DNA of 61,868 bases, taken from the NCBI GenBank assembly GCA_017558555.1, contig JAFYUJ010000068.1:1-61868 (forward strand). The letters run 5' to 3'. Made by a program: the position numbers and the translations under genes. This document shows, piece by piece, positions 24,761 through 33,147 of the stretch (the stretch's first letter is position 1; every line of letters begins with the position of its first letter). This stretch comes from Akkermansia sp. GTDB lineage: Bacteria > Verrucomicrobiota > Verrucomicrobiia > Verrucomicrobiales > Akkermansiaceae. The notes beneath the pieces are model-generated. The model made no database searches. It saw only the letters and a list, made by a program, of their open reading frames with translations, and was not told the DNA's origin.

Positions 24761-27061
24761 TTATTGTGCGCTGTAGCGGTCTTTGCCGGCTTGCAGGCGC
24801 TCATCGGCCTCCAGGCGGATTTTGTTGGCTTTTTTGGTATCGTCGGCTTTTTCGTAGGCATCAGCAATCATGTGCTGGATGGCGACTTCCTTGGAGAGTT
24901 TAAAGTAGTCTGAGCCGGCGGAGCGCACGTGTTTTTCGAAGAGTTTTTCCACATCTTTGGCGAGCATTTTCCAATCTCTGGGGGTGGCGTCCTCGCCCAT
25001 GAAGGACATGTATTGGCCGAGGAGCTGCTGGAAGATATCGCCGCGGTCGGTGTATTCCTTGAGCTGCTTTTTGTAGAGGACGGAGAGGCCACGGATATCG
25101 CCGTTTTCGCTCAGCAGGCGGCCCTGGCGCTCAATGGCTTCGACGACGAGGTCGGAGCGGCCCTCGCCCACGGTGCGTTTGAGGGTATCCATGCTGCGTT
25201 TCATGGAGCTTTTCTGGGCCGAGGTGCTCTTGCCATCCATGAGGTATTGATCCTCCACTTCGGTAGCGAGGTCGATGAGCTCGCCGTTTTTGCGGCCGTG
25301 GCGCATGAGGTTCTGGCTGATGGAGCGCCAGGTTTCGGTGGTGGGCATGCGTTGTTGATCGAACGCGAGGACGCGGATGCGGTTGGCCCAACCGGCGGTG
25401 AGCAGGGGGTAGGAGGAGGTGACGAACTTGGCGGCGCCGCGGGCTTCATCTGTGCTGCCGATGCGCATGAGGTAGGCGGAGAGCAGCATGCCATCGGCTG
25501 CTTTTTCCATTTTGTCATCGGTGGTTTTCTTGTTTTGGTTGAGCAGGACGCTTTCATGCAGCCAGCGGCCGGAGCAGCTGTTGGCAAAGCGCCCGGTCTT
25601 GTAGCCGTAGGAGCCGGTTTGCTTCCAGATCACGTCGTCGATGAGCGAGGCAATCCAGGCGTGGCCGCCGCGGTCGCCATCGCCCACGATGTAGACAGCG
25701 GGGATGCCGGCGCACTTGGCGGTGGTGTGGGCAAAGTAGGCCTGGTCCATGCAGATGCCGCCTTCCTGGCGAATCTCGGCAAAGGTGTAGGTGGTATAGG
25801 GGTCTGTGCGCTGGGTGGCGCGCTCCATGAGGTATTTGATGGAGGCGTAGGCATCCCCCCAGTTGGCTTGCTTGTAGGAGAGGTTTTGCAGCACCCATTC
25901 AAACTCGGAGCGGGGCAGGCGCGCATCCACCACGTAGAGCAGCTGGCTCACGCTGAGTTTCTTGATATCGGTGGCAAGTTTTTTGGCAGCATCTTTCTCG
26001 CGGAAGTAATCATACACCTCCGGCATGGTGAGCGCGGGGGCCTTGGATTGGCGCACCTTGGTGGGAGCTTGTGCGGCGGCGGGGGAAACCAGCGAGCAGG
26101 CGATGGCCAGGTTCAGGTATTTGGCGCGGTCTCGCTCGGGGGTGCGGTCCCAGAGCTCGAAGAAGAGCTTGATGGCGTAGCCCATGTTTTGGGGATGCCC
26201 CTCGTTGAGCATGAAGCTTTGCAGCATGCTGTGCAGGGGGCGCGTTTTATCCCGGAGGGCCCATTGGAAGAAGCTTTTGGGGGCATCGGGGCCGTTGCGG
26301 TATTCCTTGGCGGTGGCAGCCAGCATGCTGCTCAGTTCCTGGTGGCCGGCCATATCGGCCAGCAGGCAAAGATCAATGGCCTGTACCAGGTTGCGGCAGC
26401 GCTGGTAGGCGCTGTGCCCCAGTTTGTCGCCGGAGATGAGCTCGGGCATGGCGGCCTTGATGCGTGGGTTGAAATGCGCGGCAAATTGCTCGAAATCGCC
26501 TTGGCTCAGCAGGGTGTCGACCATGCTTTCAAAGGCGGCCAGATTGGCGGGGGTGTTGCACTCGGTGCCGGTGAGGGGGAGCTCCGCCGCGTAGGGAGAT
26601 TCCGGTTTTTGCTCCTCTTGCGCCGAGGTGGTGGGCGGTTCGGGGGTGTCTTCCTCTTCGGGGGTGGCCTTTCCCGCTTCCCGTCGGCGGCGTTCGGCCT
26701 CTTCTGCTTCCCTGCGGGCGGCTTCTTCGGCCTTGCGGGCGGCGGCTTCCTCCTCCGCTGTGCGGGCGGCTTCTTCGGCTTCGCGTGTCTTGCGAGCTTC
26801 TTCCTCAGCGGCTTGGCGGGCAGCCTCTTCTTCCTCGGCTTTGCGGCGGGCTTCTTCTGCGGCGGCCTTGCGGGCAGCCTCCGCCTTGCGGGCTTTTTCC
26901 TCGGCCGCGATGCGTTCCTGCTCTTGCATGTAATAGTGAGCCCCGCCACCGGCCAGGCCCAGCACGAGGACGATAGCAATAATCAAGCCAAGCGGAGATT
27001 TTTTTTGCTTGGCGGAGATGGACGCTGTGCGCGGTACAGAAGGCTTGAGCTTGATGGCCAT
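24761..27061 (-). CDS. Membrane protein with TolA-like coiled coil and transglutaminase-like domain
   Basis: A 766-residue protein with a basic N-terminus, one membrane helix (about 24-42), an Ala/Glu/Lys/Arg-rich coiled coil (about 47-130), a Pro/Glu linker, and a large C-terminal part. At about 425-475 lies a transglutaminase-like core: GGICMDQA with Cys437 and GGHAWIA with His467, preceded by TYTFAEIRQEGG. Such domains act as peptidases or cross-linkers, or only bind. The tail is helical and repeat-like. The coiled coil would span the periplasm. It is the first gene of a pair with the ABC ATPase. The start at 27061 is supported by a promoter ending 6 nt upstream. Confidence 0.78.
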   Translation of the reverse strand: MAIKLKPSVPRTASISAKQKKSPLGLIIAIVLVLGLAGGGAHYYMQEQERIAAEEKARKAEAARKAAAEEARRKAEEEEAARQAAEEEARKTREAEEAARTAEEEAAARKAEEAARREAEEAERRRREAGKATPEEEDTPEPPTTSAQEEQKPESPYAAELPLTGTECNTPANLAAFESMVDTLLSQGDFEQFAAHFNPRIKAAMPELISGDKLGHSAYQRCRNLVQAIDLCLLADMAGHQELSSMLAATAKEYRNGPDAPKSFFQWALRDKTRPLHSMLQSFMLNEGHPQNMGYAIKLFFELWDRTPERDRAKYLNLAIACSLVSPAAAQAPTKVRQSKAPALTMPEVYDYFREKDAAKKLATDIKKLSVSQLLYVVDARLPRSEFEWVLQNLSYKQANWGDAYASIKYLMERATQRTDPYTTYTFAEIRQEGGICMDQAYFAHTTAKCAGIPAVYIVGDGDRGGHAWIASLIDDVIWKQTGSYGYKTGRFANSCSGRWLHESVLLNQNKKTTDDKMEKAADGMLLSAYLMRIGSTDEARGAAKFVTSSYPLLTAGWANRIRVLAFDQQRMPTTETWRSISQNLMRHGRKNGELIDLATEVEDQYLMDGKSTSAQKSSMKRSMDTLKRTVGEGRSDLVVEAIERQGRLLSENGDIRGLSVLYKKQLKEYTDRGDIFQQLLGQYMSFMGEDATPRDWKMLAKDVEKLFEKHVRSAGSDYFKLSKEVAIQHMIADAYEKADDTKKANKIRLEADERLQAGKDRYSAQ

Positions 27062-27067
27062 ACCTGC

Positions 27068-27096
27068 ATTCTACCCCAAGCTGCCTGCCTTGGCAA
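27068..27096 (-). promoter_or_regulatory. Promoter of the TolA/transglutaminase-like gene, leaderless type
   Basis: TTGCCA, a 17-bp spacer, then TAGAAT; 6 nt to the ATG at 27061. Confidence 0.62.
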
Positions 27097-27240
27097 TGGC
27101 AAATTGGAAGTTGAAAGGATGAATTTGGCTGTGACCAGTCATGCACTTTCAACTTGGGAATCTCTCAAATACAATAAATGGGGATTTGGCGGGCACAGCC
27201 CGCAATGCACAATTAACAATGAAAAATGTACAATGAAGAA

Positions 27241-27424
27241 GTTCCCCGCGGCATAGCCGCGGCTAGCTTTGAGCCCCGCTTGCGGGGCGGCAGAACGTAG
27301 CCCCGGGTGCAGCCACGCAGTGGCGGAACCCGGGGTTGGGTGCAAAAATGATGAGGAGTCCGGGCAGCATCGCGACTGCGATGCTGTAGAGGACGGCAGA
27401 TTGAACGGCGATGGGCGTTAGCCC
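27241..27424 (-). repeat. Modular palindromic repeat, copy 3a (inverted)
   Basis: On the minus strand the modules run in the usual order: GGGC-TAAC hairpin (27413-27424), a CAGCATCG stem with loop CAGTCG (27365-27386), a CCCCGGGT stem interrupted by an inner GCCA stem with loop CTGCG (27312-27324), GCTACGTTCTGCCG, a CCCCGC stem (27274-27287), CTCAAAGCTAG, a CCGCGG stem with loop CTATG (27246-27262), then GGGAAC. An AT-rich tail follows (27190-27240). Copy 3b faces it in the opposite direction. Confidence 0.83.
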
Positions 27425-27510
27425 AGAGCCGATTAGCGTGGATTTATCATATGGGTGATGAATGAACAAAAACGAAAACACGCTTATTCCACGTTCCTCG
27501 CTTCCGCTCC

Positions 27511-27679
27511 GGGCTAACGCCCTCTGCTATGTTGCTGCCGCCCTCCGCAGTGTCGCAGTCGCGACACCACTACGGGCTCCCATTCATTTTTCTCACCTTA
27601 CCCGGGGCTCACGCCCCGGGCTATCTTCTGCCGCCCGTTTCACGGGCTCAAAGCTTGCCGCGCCTGCGGCGCGGGGAAC
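27511..27679 (+). repeat. Modular palindromic repeat, copy 3b
   Basis: Plus-strand order: GGGC-TAAC hairpin (27511-27522), a GTGTCG stem with loop CAGTCG (27550-27567), CTCCCATTCATTTTTCTCA, a CCCGGGG stem (27601-27620), GCTATCTTCTGCCG, a GCCCG stem (27633-27647), CTCAAAGCTTG, a CCGCGC stem with loop CTGCG (27658-27674), then GGGAAC and an AT-rich tail. Copies 3a and 3b form a head-to-head pair around about 85 bp. The rest of the 867-bp gap (27062-27928) holds no gene I can support. Confidence 0.83.
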
Positions 27680-27909
27680 TTTCCAAATGTGCAATTTGAA
27701 ATGTTAAAATTTGAAATCCGTTGTCGCGCATTCTGCGCGTCAAATCTCCATTTGTCTGACGAATGGCGAGTATTTAGAAGTGCCCAAATTGGGTGTTGAG
27801 GAGGAGGCAAGTTGAACGGTTTGAGGGCCAATCCGTCCGCTCGGAAGTTCCTCATTGTTCATCGCGCGTGCGCAGTCCGGGCAACTGTTTTTGGACGCCG
27901 GGGCGTTTG

Positions 27910-27922
27910 GGGTGTCACACCC
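27910..27922. promoter_or_regulatory. 13-bp palindrome just before the ferritin-like gene
   Basis: GGGTGT C ACACCC lies 6 nt before the ATG at 27929. It could be an operator or a structure near the start of translation. No clear promoter was found here. Confidence 0.35.
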
Positions 27923-27928
27923 ATTACT

Positions 27929-28258
27929 ATGCCGGAATTTTCACAAGCATTCAGCGGGAACGCTGCGGGTGGGCCACTCAGCCACAGCGAATTGGTGCGA
28001 GCTATTCGATTCATGATAGCCGCAGAGTACGAGGCCATACAGCTGTACGAGCAGCTGGCGGAATCAACTGATAACGAAGCTGCCCAGCGTGTTCTGCGCG
28101 ATATTTCGGATGAAGAAAAAGAACACGTGGGCGAGTTTCAGCAGCTGCTGAGCCTGCTTGCGCCTCAAGATGAGGATTTTTATCGGGAAGGCAGGGAGGA
28201 AGCTGCTATCTACCTGGATGATATGCAGGCTTGTCATCAGAAAAAGCAGGAGCCATGA
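27929..28258 (+). CDS. Small ferritin-like (rubrerythrin-family) diiron protein
   Basis: A 109-residue helical protein. FMIAAEYEAIQLYEQLAEST and the later ISDEEKEHVGEFQQLLSLLAP give the Glu and ExxH ligands of a half ferritin site, so two subunits would build one diiron centre. This is the short rubrerythrin/ferritin-like type related to cargo proteins of encapsulins, but no encapsulin gene is in the window. It may store iron or handle peroxide. The start at MPEFSQAF fits the family; 39 upstream in-frame residues are not protein-like and overlap AT-rich spacer. It converges on the next gene with 3 bp between stops. Confidence 0.85.
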   Translation: MPEFSQAFSGNAAGGPLSHSELVRAIRFMIAAEYEAIQLYEQLAESTDNEAAQRVLRDISDEEKEHVGEFQQLLSLLAPQDEDFYREGREEAAIYLDDMQACHQKKQEP

Positions 28259-28261
28259 GCC

Positions 28262-29179
28262 TCACTTCGTCTCAGCCTGGGCAGGGGCCTGCTCAGGCTG
28301 GGGCTGAGAGGTGACCTCCAGCGTGCCCAGAACGGTGGGCAACCCAGTGCTGATGGCTTCTTTGGCCTTTTCGCCCATGCGGTTGATGGCTTTGGTATCC
28401 ACCTTGGGCATGCCGTCCATGGCGCTGGCCATGGTGCGGATGTGGGCGTGCATCCACTCGCGGTTGATGTCGGGCTGCTTCATGGTGCGGCGCAAATCGG
28501 AGAGGGCATCGCTCATGGTGTTGTTGTCTTTTTCATCTGCCACGGCCGGGCCGGCGATGATGAAGATATCGTGGAAGGAGGCGGTTGTCTTCTTGCGGCC
28601 TTTCACCTCAACACTACGCTCATGAACCACAGCTCCGCACAGGACATTGCAGGGGCGGCTCTCGCCCGTGGCGGGGTCCGTGTGTGTGGCCGTGTAAGAT
28701 GAGCTCAGCATATAAACCTCGCCCTCCACATCGTTGCCCAGTGCTTTGCGGATGCGATCGCGCCCCAGGCGTACTTCCCTGACCTCATCGGTGGCGTGCA
28801 TCAGTCTGGATTGAGGGATGGCTGCATCGAGCGTGTAGCCGGGAAGGTTTTTGACGGCGGGTTCCAGCAGTTTGGCCAGAGCCTCGGCATCTGTGGTGAT
28901 GCTGCGAATGGGCGTTTCAAAGGAAGAGATATAATGAGCCTTGAGCTTTTGGGCTGAATGATCCAGCACCATGGTGCGCACACACACGTTGGCCGGGTGT
29001 TCGGCCGTGGTGTCCCACTGCACGCTACCGGCTCCTTTCCAACCGCTGGGAAGGGGGTAGGTGATGGCCGTACTCTTGATGATTTCATCTCTCAGAACGG
29101 CTTTCGGGGCACCATAAGCCACCGTGCCTGTCAGCATGGCGCCAACAGCCAGAAAAGGGAGGAAGGGTAGGGTGTTCAT
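28262..29179 (-). CDS. Exported protein of unknown function
   Basis: A 305-residue protein with a signal peptide ending around VAYGAPK (about residue 25). The mature part has a mixed alpha/beta pattern and a Gln/Pro/Ala-rich tail. I recognise no family. Start choice: the ATG at 29188 overlaps a -10 box (CATCAT, 29187-29192), while ATG 29179 lies 7 nt after it, so 29179 is used and a leaderless mRNA is predicted. Confidence 0.7.
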   Translation of the reverse strand: MNTLPFLPFLAVGAMLTGTVAYGAPKAVLRDEIIKSTAITYPLPSGWKGAGSVQWDTTAEHPANVCVRTMVLDHSAQKLKAHYISSFETPIRSITTDAEALAKLLEPAVKNLPGYTLDAAIPQSRLMHATDEVREVRLGRDRIRKALGNDVEGEVYMLSSSYTATHTDPATGESRPCNVLCGAVVHERSVEVKGRKKTTASFHDIFIIAGPAVADEKDNNTMSDALSDLRRTMKQPDINREWMHAHIRTMASAMDGMPKVDTKAINRMGEKAKEAISTGLPTVLGTLEVTSQPQPEQAPAQAETK

Positions 29180-29186
29180 CAGGCTC

Positions 29187-29215
29187 ATGATGGCTTATGA
29201 TGATGTGTTTGTCAA
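29187..29215 (-). promoter_or_regulatory. Promoter of the exported-protein gene, leaderless type
   Basis: TTGACA, a 17-bp spacer, then CATCAT; 7 nt to the ATG at 29179. Confidence 0.5.
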
Positions 29216-29228
29216 TGCAAAATCTGCC

Positions 29229-31172
29229 TTAACGCTCGTAATAAGTATAGCCGTTGAGCCCATCGCGATAAGCCTCCAACGCGATACGGCGCTGGCGTGG
29301 CGTGATAAGTCCGTTTTCAACGGCTTTTTCTGCGAGGTTGCGGAACTTGCTCACCAAATCGCGGGCATCGTACTTCACGTAAGAGAGCACATCTGCCACA
29401 CAATCGCCTTCTTCCTCGCTGGTGTAGACAGGGCGGCTGTTTTCCAGGTGGACGCTGACCACGTTGGTGTCGCCGAGCAGGTTGTGGATGTCCCCCAGCG
29501 TTTCCTGGTAGGCCCCCACGAGGAAGATGGCCACGTAGTAGTTCTCCTCGCCGAAGATGTCCACCTCATGCAGGGGAAGGGATTTGGCAACGTCTTCACG
29601 GTCAATGAATTTATCGACCTTGCCATCGCAGTCGCAAGTGATATCCACCAGCACGGTTTTCTGGGTGGGGCGCTCACCGAGACGCTGGATGGGCATGACG
29701 GGGAAGAGTTGGTCGATGGCCCAGGAATCCGGCAGACTCTGGAAGAGAGAGAAATTGGCGTAGTAGAAGTCCACCATGTTGTCGGAGACTTCCTTGAGGT
29801 CTTCGGGGATTTCGCTCATTTCAGCGATACGGCGGGCGATGAGGCCCATGATATGCCAGTAGAGGGCCTCGCCGATGCCGCGCTCGCGAAGAGTAGCGGT
29901 ACCGTAGTAGAACTGCATGCGCAGCTGGTCGCGGTAGAAGTTGGCATCGTTGTAGCACTCCTGAATGTTCTTGCGCGTCAGCATGCGGTGTGTTTCATCC
30001 AAGGCTTTGAGCACTTCGCTGGCGTTCTCCGGCAGCTGGGGTATCTTGGCTTCTGTGCCGGGGGAGCTTGTCACGTCCAGAATGTTGAATACCAACACAG
30101 AGTGGTAGGCAGAGATGGCGCGGCCGGATTCGGTGACGAGTGTGGGATGCTCCACGCCGTACTTGGTACACATTTCGCCGACTACTTCCACGATGTCGCG
30201 GGCGTATTCCTCGATGGAGTAGTTGCAGGATGAGTGGAAATTCGTCTTGGAACCATCGTAGTCTACGGCAAGACCACCGCCCATGTCCAGCGTACCCATG
30301 GGGGCACCTTCGCGCACAAGGTCAATGTACATGCGGCAGGCTTCCGTGAGGCCCTCACGCACCACAGAAATGTTGGGAATCTGGGAGCCCTGGTGATAGT
30401 GCAGCACTTTCAGGCAATGCAGCATGCCTGCTTTCTTGAGCTGGTCCACCACGTCAATGACCTGGGCAGAGTTGAGCCCGAACACGGATTTATCGCCGGC
30501 TGATTCACTCCAATGCCCGGAACCCTTGGAGGCCAGTCGAACGCGCACGCCCAGATTGGGCTCGATACCGAGCAGCTTGGCTCGCTCCAGAATGGCCGGT
30601 AATTCACTGGGCATTTCCAGAATCAGGTACACATTGATGCCCATTTGCTGCCCCATGAGCGCCAGGTCGATGAATTCGTCATCCTTGTAGCCATTGCACA
30701 TCAGGAAAGCCTTGGGGTCTTTCATTTGGGCCATGGCGGCAATCAGCTCCGGCTTGGAACCGGCTTCCAGACCATAGTGGTAGCGAGAGCCGAAGGAGAC
30801 AACCTCTTCCACAATTTGGCGCTGCTGGTTCACTTTGATGGGGTACACACCGCGGTATTTACCTTGGTATCCCACAGCCTTGATAGCCTTGGCAAAGCTT
30901 TTGTTGAGTTCCTCGATACGGGCGCACAGCAAATCACGGAAACGCAGCAACACGGGAGCATCCGTGCCACGCTCGGCCAGACCCTTCATGATTTCTGCCA
31001 GGCTCACGTCCTTGAGCTCACCATCGGAATCGGCCAGTTTGACGGTGACTTCCCCGTTTTTTGATACATCAAAGTATCCGTTACTCCAATTGTGGATTCC
31101 ATACAAATCAGCAGAGTCTGCGGTGGTCCAGTTTTTGACTTTTCGGCGGATAACGGTCTTTTTGTGCGGCAT
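29229..31172 (-). CDS. speA: SpeA, biosynthetic arginine decarboxylase
   Basis: SpeA converts arginine to agmatine with PLP, the first step of the agmatine route to putrescine and spermidine. The 647-residue protein matches the family length. The PLP lysine lies in GVYPIKVNQQRQ near residue 113, followed by the HYGLEAGSKPEL barrel strand. Later motifs include HYHQGSQIPN, DMGGGLAVDYDGS and ESGRAISAYH. No agmatine-processing gene is nearby. It has its own promoter with a leader of about 60 nt. Confidence 0.96.
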   Translation of the reverse strand: MPHKKTVIRRKVKNWTTADSADLYGIHNWSNGYFDVSKNGEVTVKLADSDGELKDVSLAEIMKGLAERGTDAPVLLRFRDLLCARIEELNKSFAKAIKAVGYQGKYRGVYPIKVNQQRQIVEEVVSFGSRYHYGLEAGSKPELIAAMAQMKDPKAFLMCNGYKDDEFIDLALMGQQMGINVYLILEMPSELPAILERAKLLGIEPNLGVRVRLASKGSGHWSESAGDKSVFGLNSAQVIDVVDQLKKAGMLHCLKVLHYHQGSQIPNISVVREGLTEACRMYIDLVREGAPMGTLDMGGGLAVDYDGSKTNFHSSCNYSIEEYARDIVEVVGEMCTKYGVEHPTLVTESGRAISAYHSVLVFNILDVTSSPGTEAKIPQLPENASEVLKALDETHRMLTRKNIQECYNDANFYRDQLRMQFYYGTATLRERGIGEALYWHIMGLIARRIAEMSEIPEDLKEVSDNMVDFYYANFSLFQSLPDSWAIDQLFPVMPIQRLGERPTQKTVLVDITCDCDGKVDKFIDREDVAKSLPLHEVDIFGEENYYVAIFLVGAYQETLGDIHNLLGDTNVVSVHLENSRPVYTSEEEGDCVADVLSYVKYDARDLVSKFRNLAEKAVENGLITPRQRRIALEAYRDGLNGYTYYER

Positions 31173-31238
31173 TTGATGCTGTGTGGTTAACTGTTCTTTT
31201 GTTTGGGCCTACGCAGTATGGTACGCGCGTGTGCGGGC

Positions 31239-31267
31239 GTTATATCCTACATCGTTTCAAATGTCAA
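31239..31267 (-). promoter_or_regulatory. Promoter of speA
   Basis: TTGACA, a 17-bp spacer, then TATAAC; start near 31232. Confidence 0.68.
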
Positions 31268-31309
31268 TAAAACTTTGCAAGTCTGTAGGAGTGGTTGCTT
31301 TCTTTTCGC

Positions 31310-31338
31310 TGGACAGCGAGCAGGGCGTTTGGTATAAG
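31310..31338 (+). promoter_or_regulatory. Promoter of the ankyrin membrane protein gene
   Basis: TGGACA, a 17-bp spacer, then TATAAG. The ATG at 31350 follows 11 nt later; an AAAGGAG Shine-Dalgarno-like stretch (31340-31346) lies between them, partly before the predicted start of the RNA. Confidence 0.5.
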
Positions 31339-31349
31339 GAAAGGAGCGT

Positions 31350-32156
31350 ATGCGAGACATATTTAATCCTCTTTTGCTGTTGGGTGTGCTGCTGATGCTG
31401 GCCATGCGAGTGACGAATGCCGATGCAGAGATGGCGCAGGTGCTCGATGTGATGATGCTGACGCTGTGTGTTGTCTGCTGCATACTGAATTTTTCGCTGG
31501 GAATAGCTCGCATGTTGGTACGGCGGCGCGCTTTGATGCCTGTGGTGTGGGCCGTGGTGTACCTGATTGTGGGATGCTGCGTGTGGAGTATCTGTTGTCA
31601 TACCCCGGACATGGGGGAAGACCGCGCCGCTTATGTGCAACTGCACGCTCAGTATCAGGAAGGTGCATCACCCTGTGTTCGGTCGGAAGAGGGGGACAGC
31701 CTGTTGGCTCTGGCTGCTGCTTTGGGGGAATCCCGAGCGCTGGCGGAGATGCTGCGGGCGCATGGTGAGGCTATCGCTGCGGAGGAAAAAGTGGAAGCGG
31801 CTCACGCCGCTGCCGCCGCCGGGAAAGTACGCACCCTGCAACTGCTTCTCGATGCCGGGGTGGGAGTCAATGCCTGCCACGCCAGTGTATCTTTATTGAA
31901 TGCAGCAGCTCAGAATGGAATGACGGATGCCATGCAATTGCTGCTCAAGATGGGGGCGGATGCCAATCTGGCGGATGATGAAGGGACAACCCCGCTGATG
32001 AGCGCAGTCATGACAAATCGGCCGACGCCGGTTCGCATGTTGCTGGAGCATGGGGCAGATGTTTCCTTGCTTGATAAGAGTGGCCGCGATGCTGCCAGCT
32101 ATGCTCGCAGTGAAGACGTGCGCTCGTTGGTGGAAAAGTCGACCGGTCAGCCTTGA
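31350..32156 (+). CDS. Membrane protein with C-terminal ankyrin repeats
   Basis: A 268-residue protein with three hydrophobic segments (about 5-20, 30-52, 62-82), then a soluble part with about four ankyrin repeats: a weak one near 115, then VRTLQLLLDAGVGVN, AMQLLLKMGADANLADDEGTTPL and VRMLLEHGADVSLLDKSGRDAA. It probably presents the repeats for protein binding at the membrane; the partner is unknown. Its last 10 bases overlap the end of the convergent HAD-FolB gene. Confidence 0.82.
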   Translation: MRDIFNPLLLLGVLLMLAMRVTNADAEMAQVLDVMMLTLCVVCCILNFSLGIARMLVRRRALMPVVWAVVYLIVGCCVWSICCHTPDMGEDRAAYVQLHAQYQEGASPCVRSEEGDSLLALAAALGESRALAEMLRAHGEAIAAEEKVEAAHAAAAAGKVRTLQLLLDAGVGVNACHASVSLLNAAAQNGMTDAMQLLLKMGADANLADDEGTTPLMSAVMTNRPTPVRMLLEHGADVSLLDKSGRDAASYARSEDVRSLVEKSTGQP

Positions 32157-33127
32157 ACGCTTGTCTTGAATGAGCAGGAGGCGATTTCCGGCAGAATGTA
32201 TTTGAAGACCTCCACCGTGGCAGATGGGGCGTGAAACTCTTTCACACAACATGTTGCCAGTTCGTGTGCCAGCGTTTCGACAAGGTTGTAGTTCTTGCTT
32301 TGGGCTAGTTCACGCAGACGATAGGTCAGCTGGGCGTAATCAATCGTACGCGCAATATCCTCCTGCATATCAGCAAAGGGGGCAGGTACGGTCAGGGTGA
32401 TGTCTGCGGTGAGCCGCTGCTCTGTGCTGCGTTCTTCTTCCGTGATGCCGATGTGGCAGGAGAGCTCCAACTGGCGGAGCGTAATTGTTTCCTGCGGCAC
32501 GGAGGGGGTATGCTCCATGAGCTTGCGGAGAGCCCCCAAATGCGGAACAATCATTTCGGGTTGAGCCTGTGAGAGCTGTTGCACATTGTTGTACCCCGTC
32601 TGCACGCCGATACCGGTAATGCCGGCGCAGTGAGCAGCGTTGATATCATGCTGCATATCGCCGATAAAGGCTGTTTCATGCGGCAGCAGCCCATGTTGCT
32701 TCATGAGGGAGGGAATGTAGTGCTCCTTGTTGTGAATTCCGGAGTGAATATGCTCGAAATAGTGATGCATATCCATCTCATAAGATTGCTGCTCAAAAGC
32801 CTTGGGATCCATGCTGGTGAGAATGAAACAGCGTATGCCTCGGCTGCGGCAGAAATCCAGAAAATCTCGGGCATGGGGAATGGGCGTTACTTTCAGCTTG
32901 GAATGGTCAAAAGCATAGCGATAAAAGTTCTCCAAATCCTCCAATTTGGCATGGGGTGTTTTCCATGCGTAGTAATCGGGGTACGGCAGTTGAAATTCGC
33001 TGCGGAAGCTGTCGCGGTTGAGCGGCTCCAGATTGTATTGGCTGAGCACGAAATTAGTGGCCTCGATAGTGAGTGCCATATCATCGCACAGTGTGCCGGA
33101 CCAGTCGAAAATGATGTTGCGGAACAT
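32147..33127 (-). CDS. folB: Fusion of a HAD-family hydrolase and dihydroneopterin aldolase (FolB)
   Basis: A 326-residue two-domain protein. Residues 1-205 form a HAD domain: motif I FDWSGTLCDD (Asp8; the usual second Asp is Ser10), motif II ILTS (102-105), and motif IV GDMQHD (156-161). Residues 214-326 are FolB-like: LELSCHIGITEEER near 221-233, RTIDYAQL near 260, NLVETLA near 281 and the VEVFKYILPE end with the expected Lys. FolB splits 7,8-dihydroneopterin in folate synthesis. The HAD part could remove phosphate from dihydroneopterin phosphate, the preceding step. Last gene of the nadB operon, 20 bp after its neighbour. The Ser in motif I leaves phosphatase activity uncertain. Confidence 0.85.
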   Translation of the reverse strand: MFRNIIFDWSGTLCDDMALTIEATNFVLSQYNLEPLNRDSFRSEFQLPYPDYYAWKTPHAKLEDLENFYRYAFDHSKLKVTPIPHARDFLDFCRSRGIRCFILTSMDPKAFEQQSYEMDMHHYFEHIHSGIHNKEHYIPSLMKQHGLLPHETAFIGDMQHDINAAHCAGITGIGVQTGYNNVQQLSQAQPEMIVPHLGALRKLMEHTPSVPQETITLRQLELSCHIGITEEERSTEQRLTADITLTVPAPFADMQEDIARTIDYAQLTYRLRELAQSKNYNLVETLAHELATCCVKEFHAPSATVEVFKYILPEIASCSFKTSVQG

Positions 33128-33147
33128 GGAAAATGTGAGTAAATTGC

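Noticed and set aside
24929..27256. A 775-codon plus-strand frame opposite the TolA/transglutaminase-like gene
   Set aside because: Gly/Ala/Leu-rich antisense shadow; the minus-strand frame has a membrane helix, coiled coil, catalytic motif and promoter.
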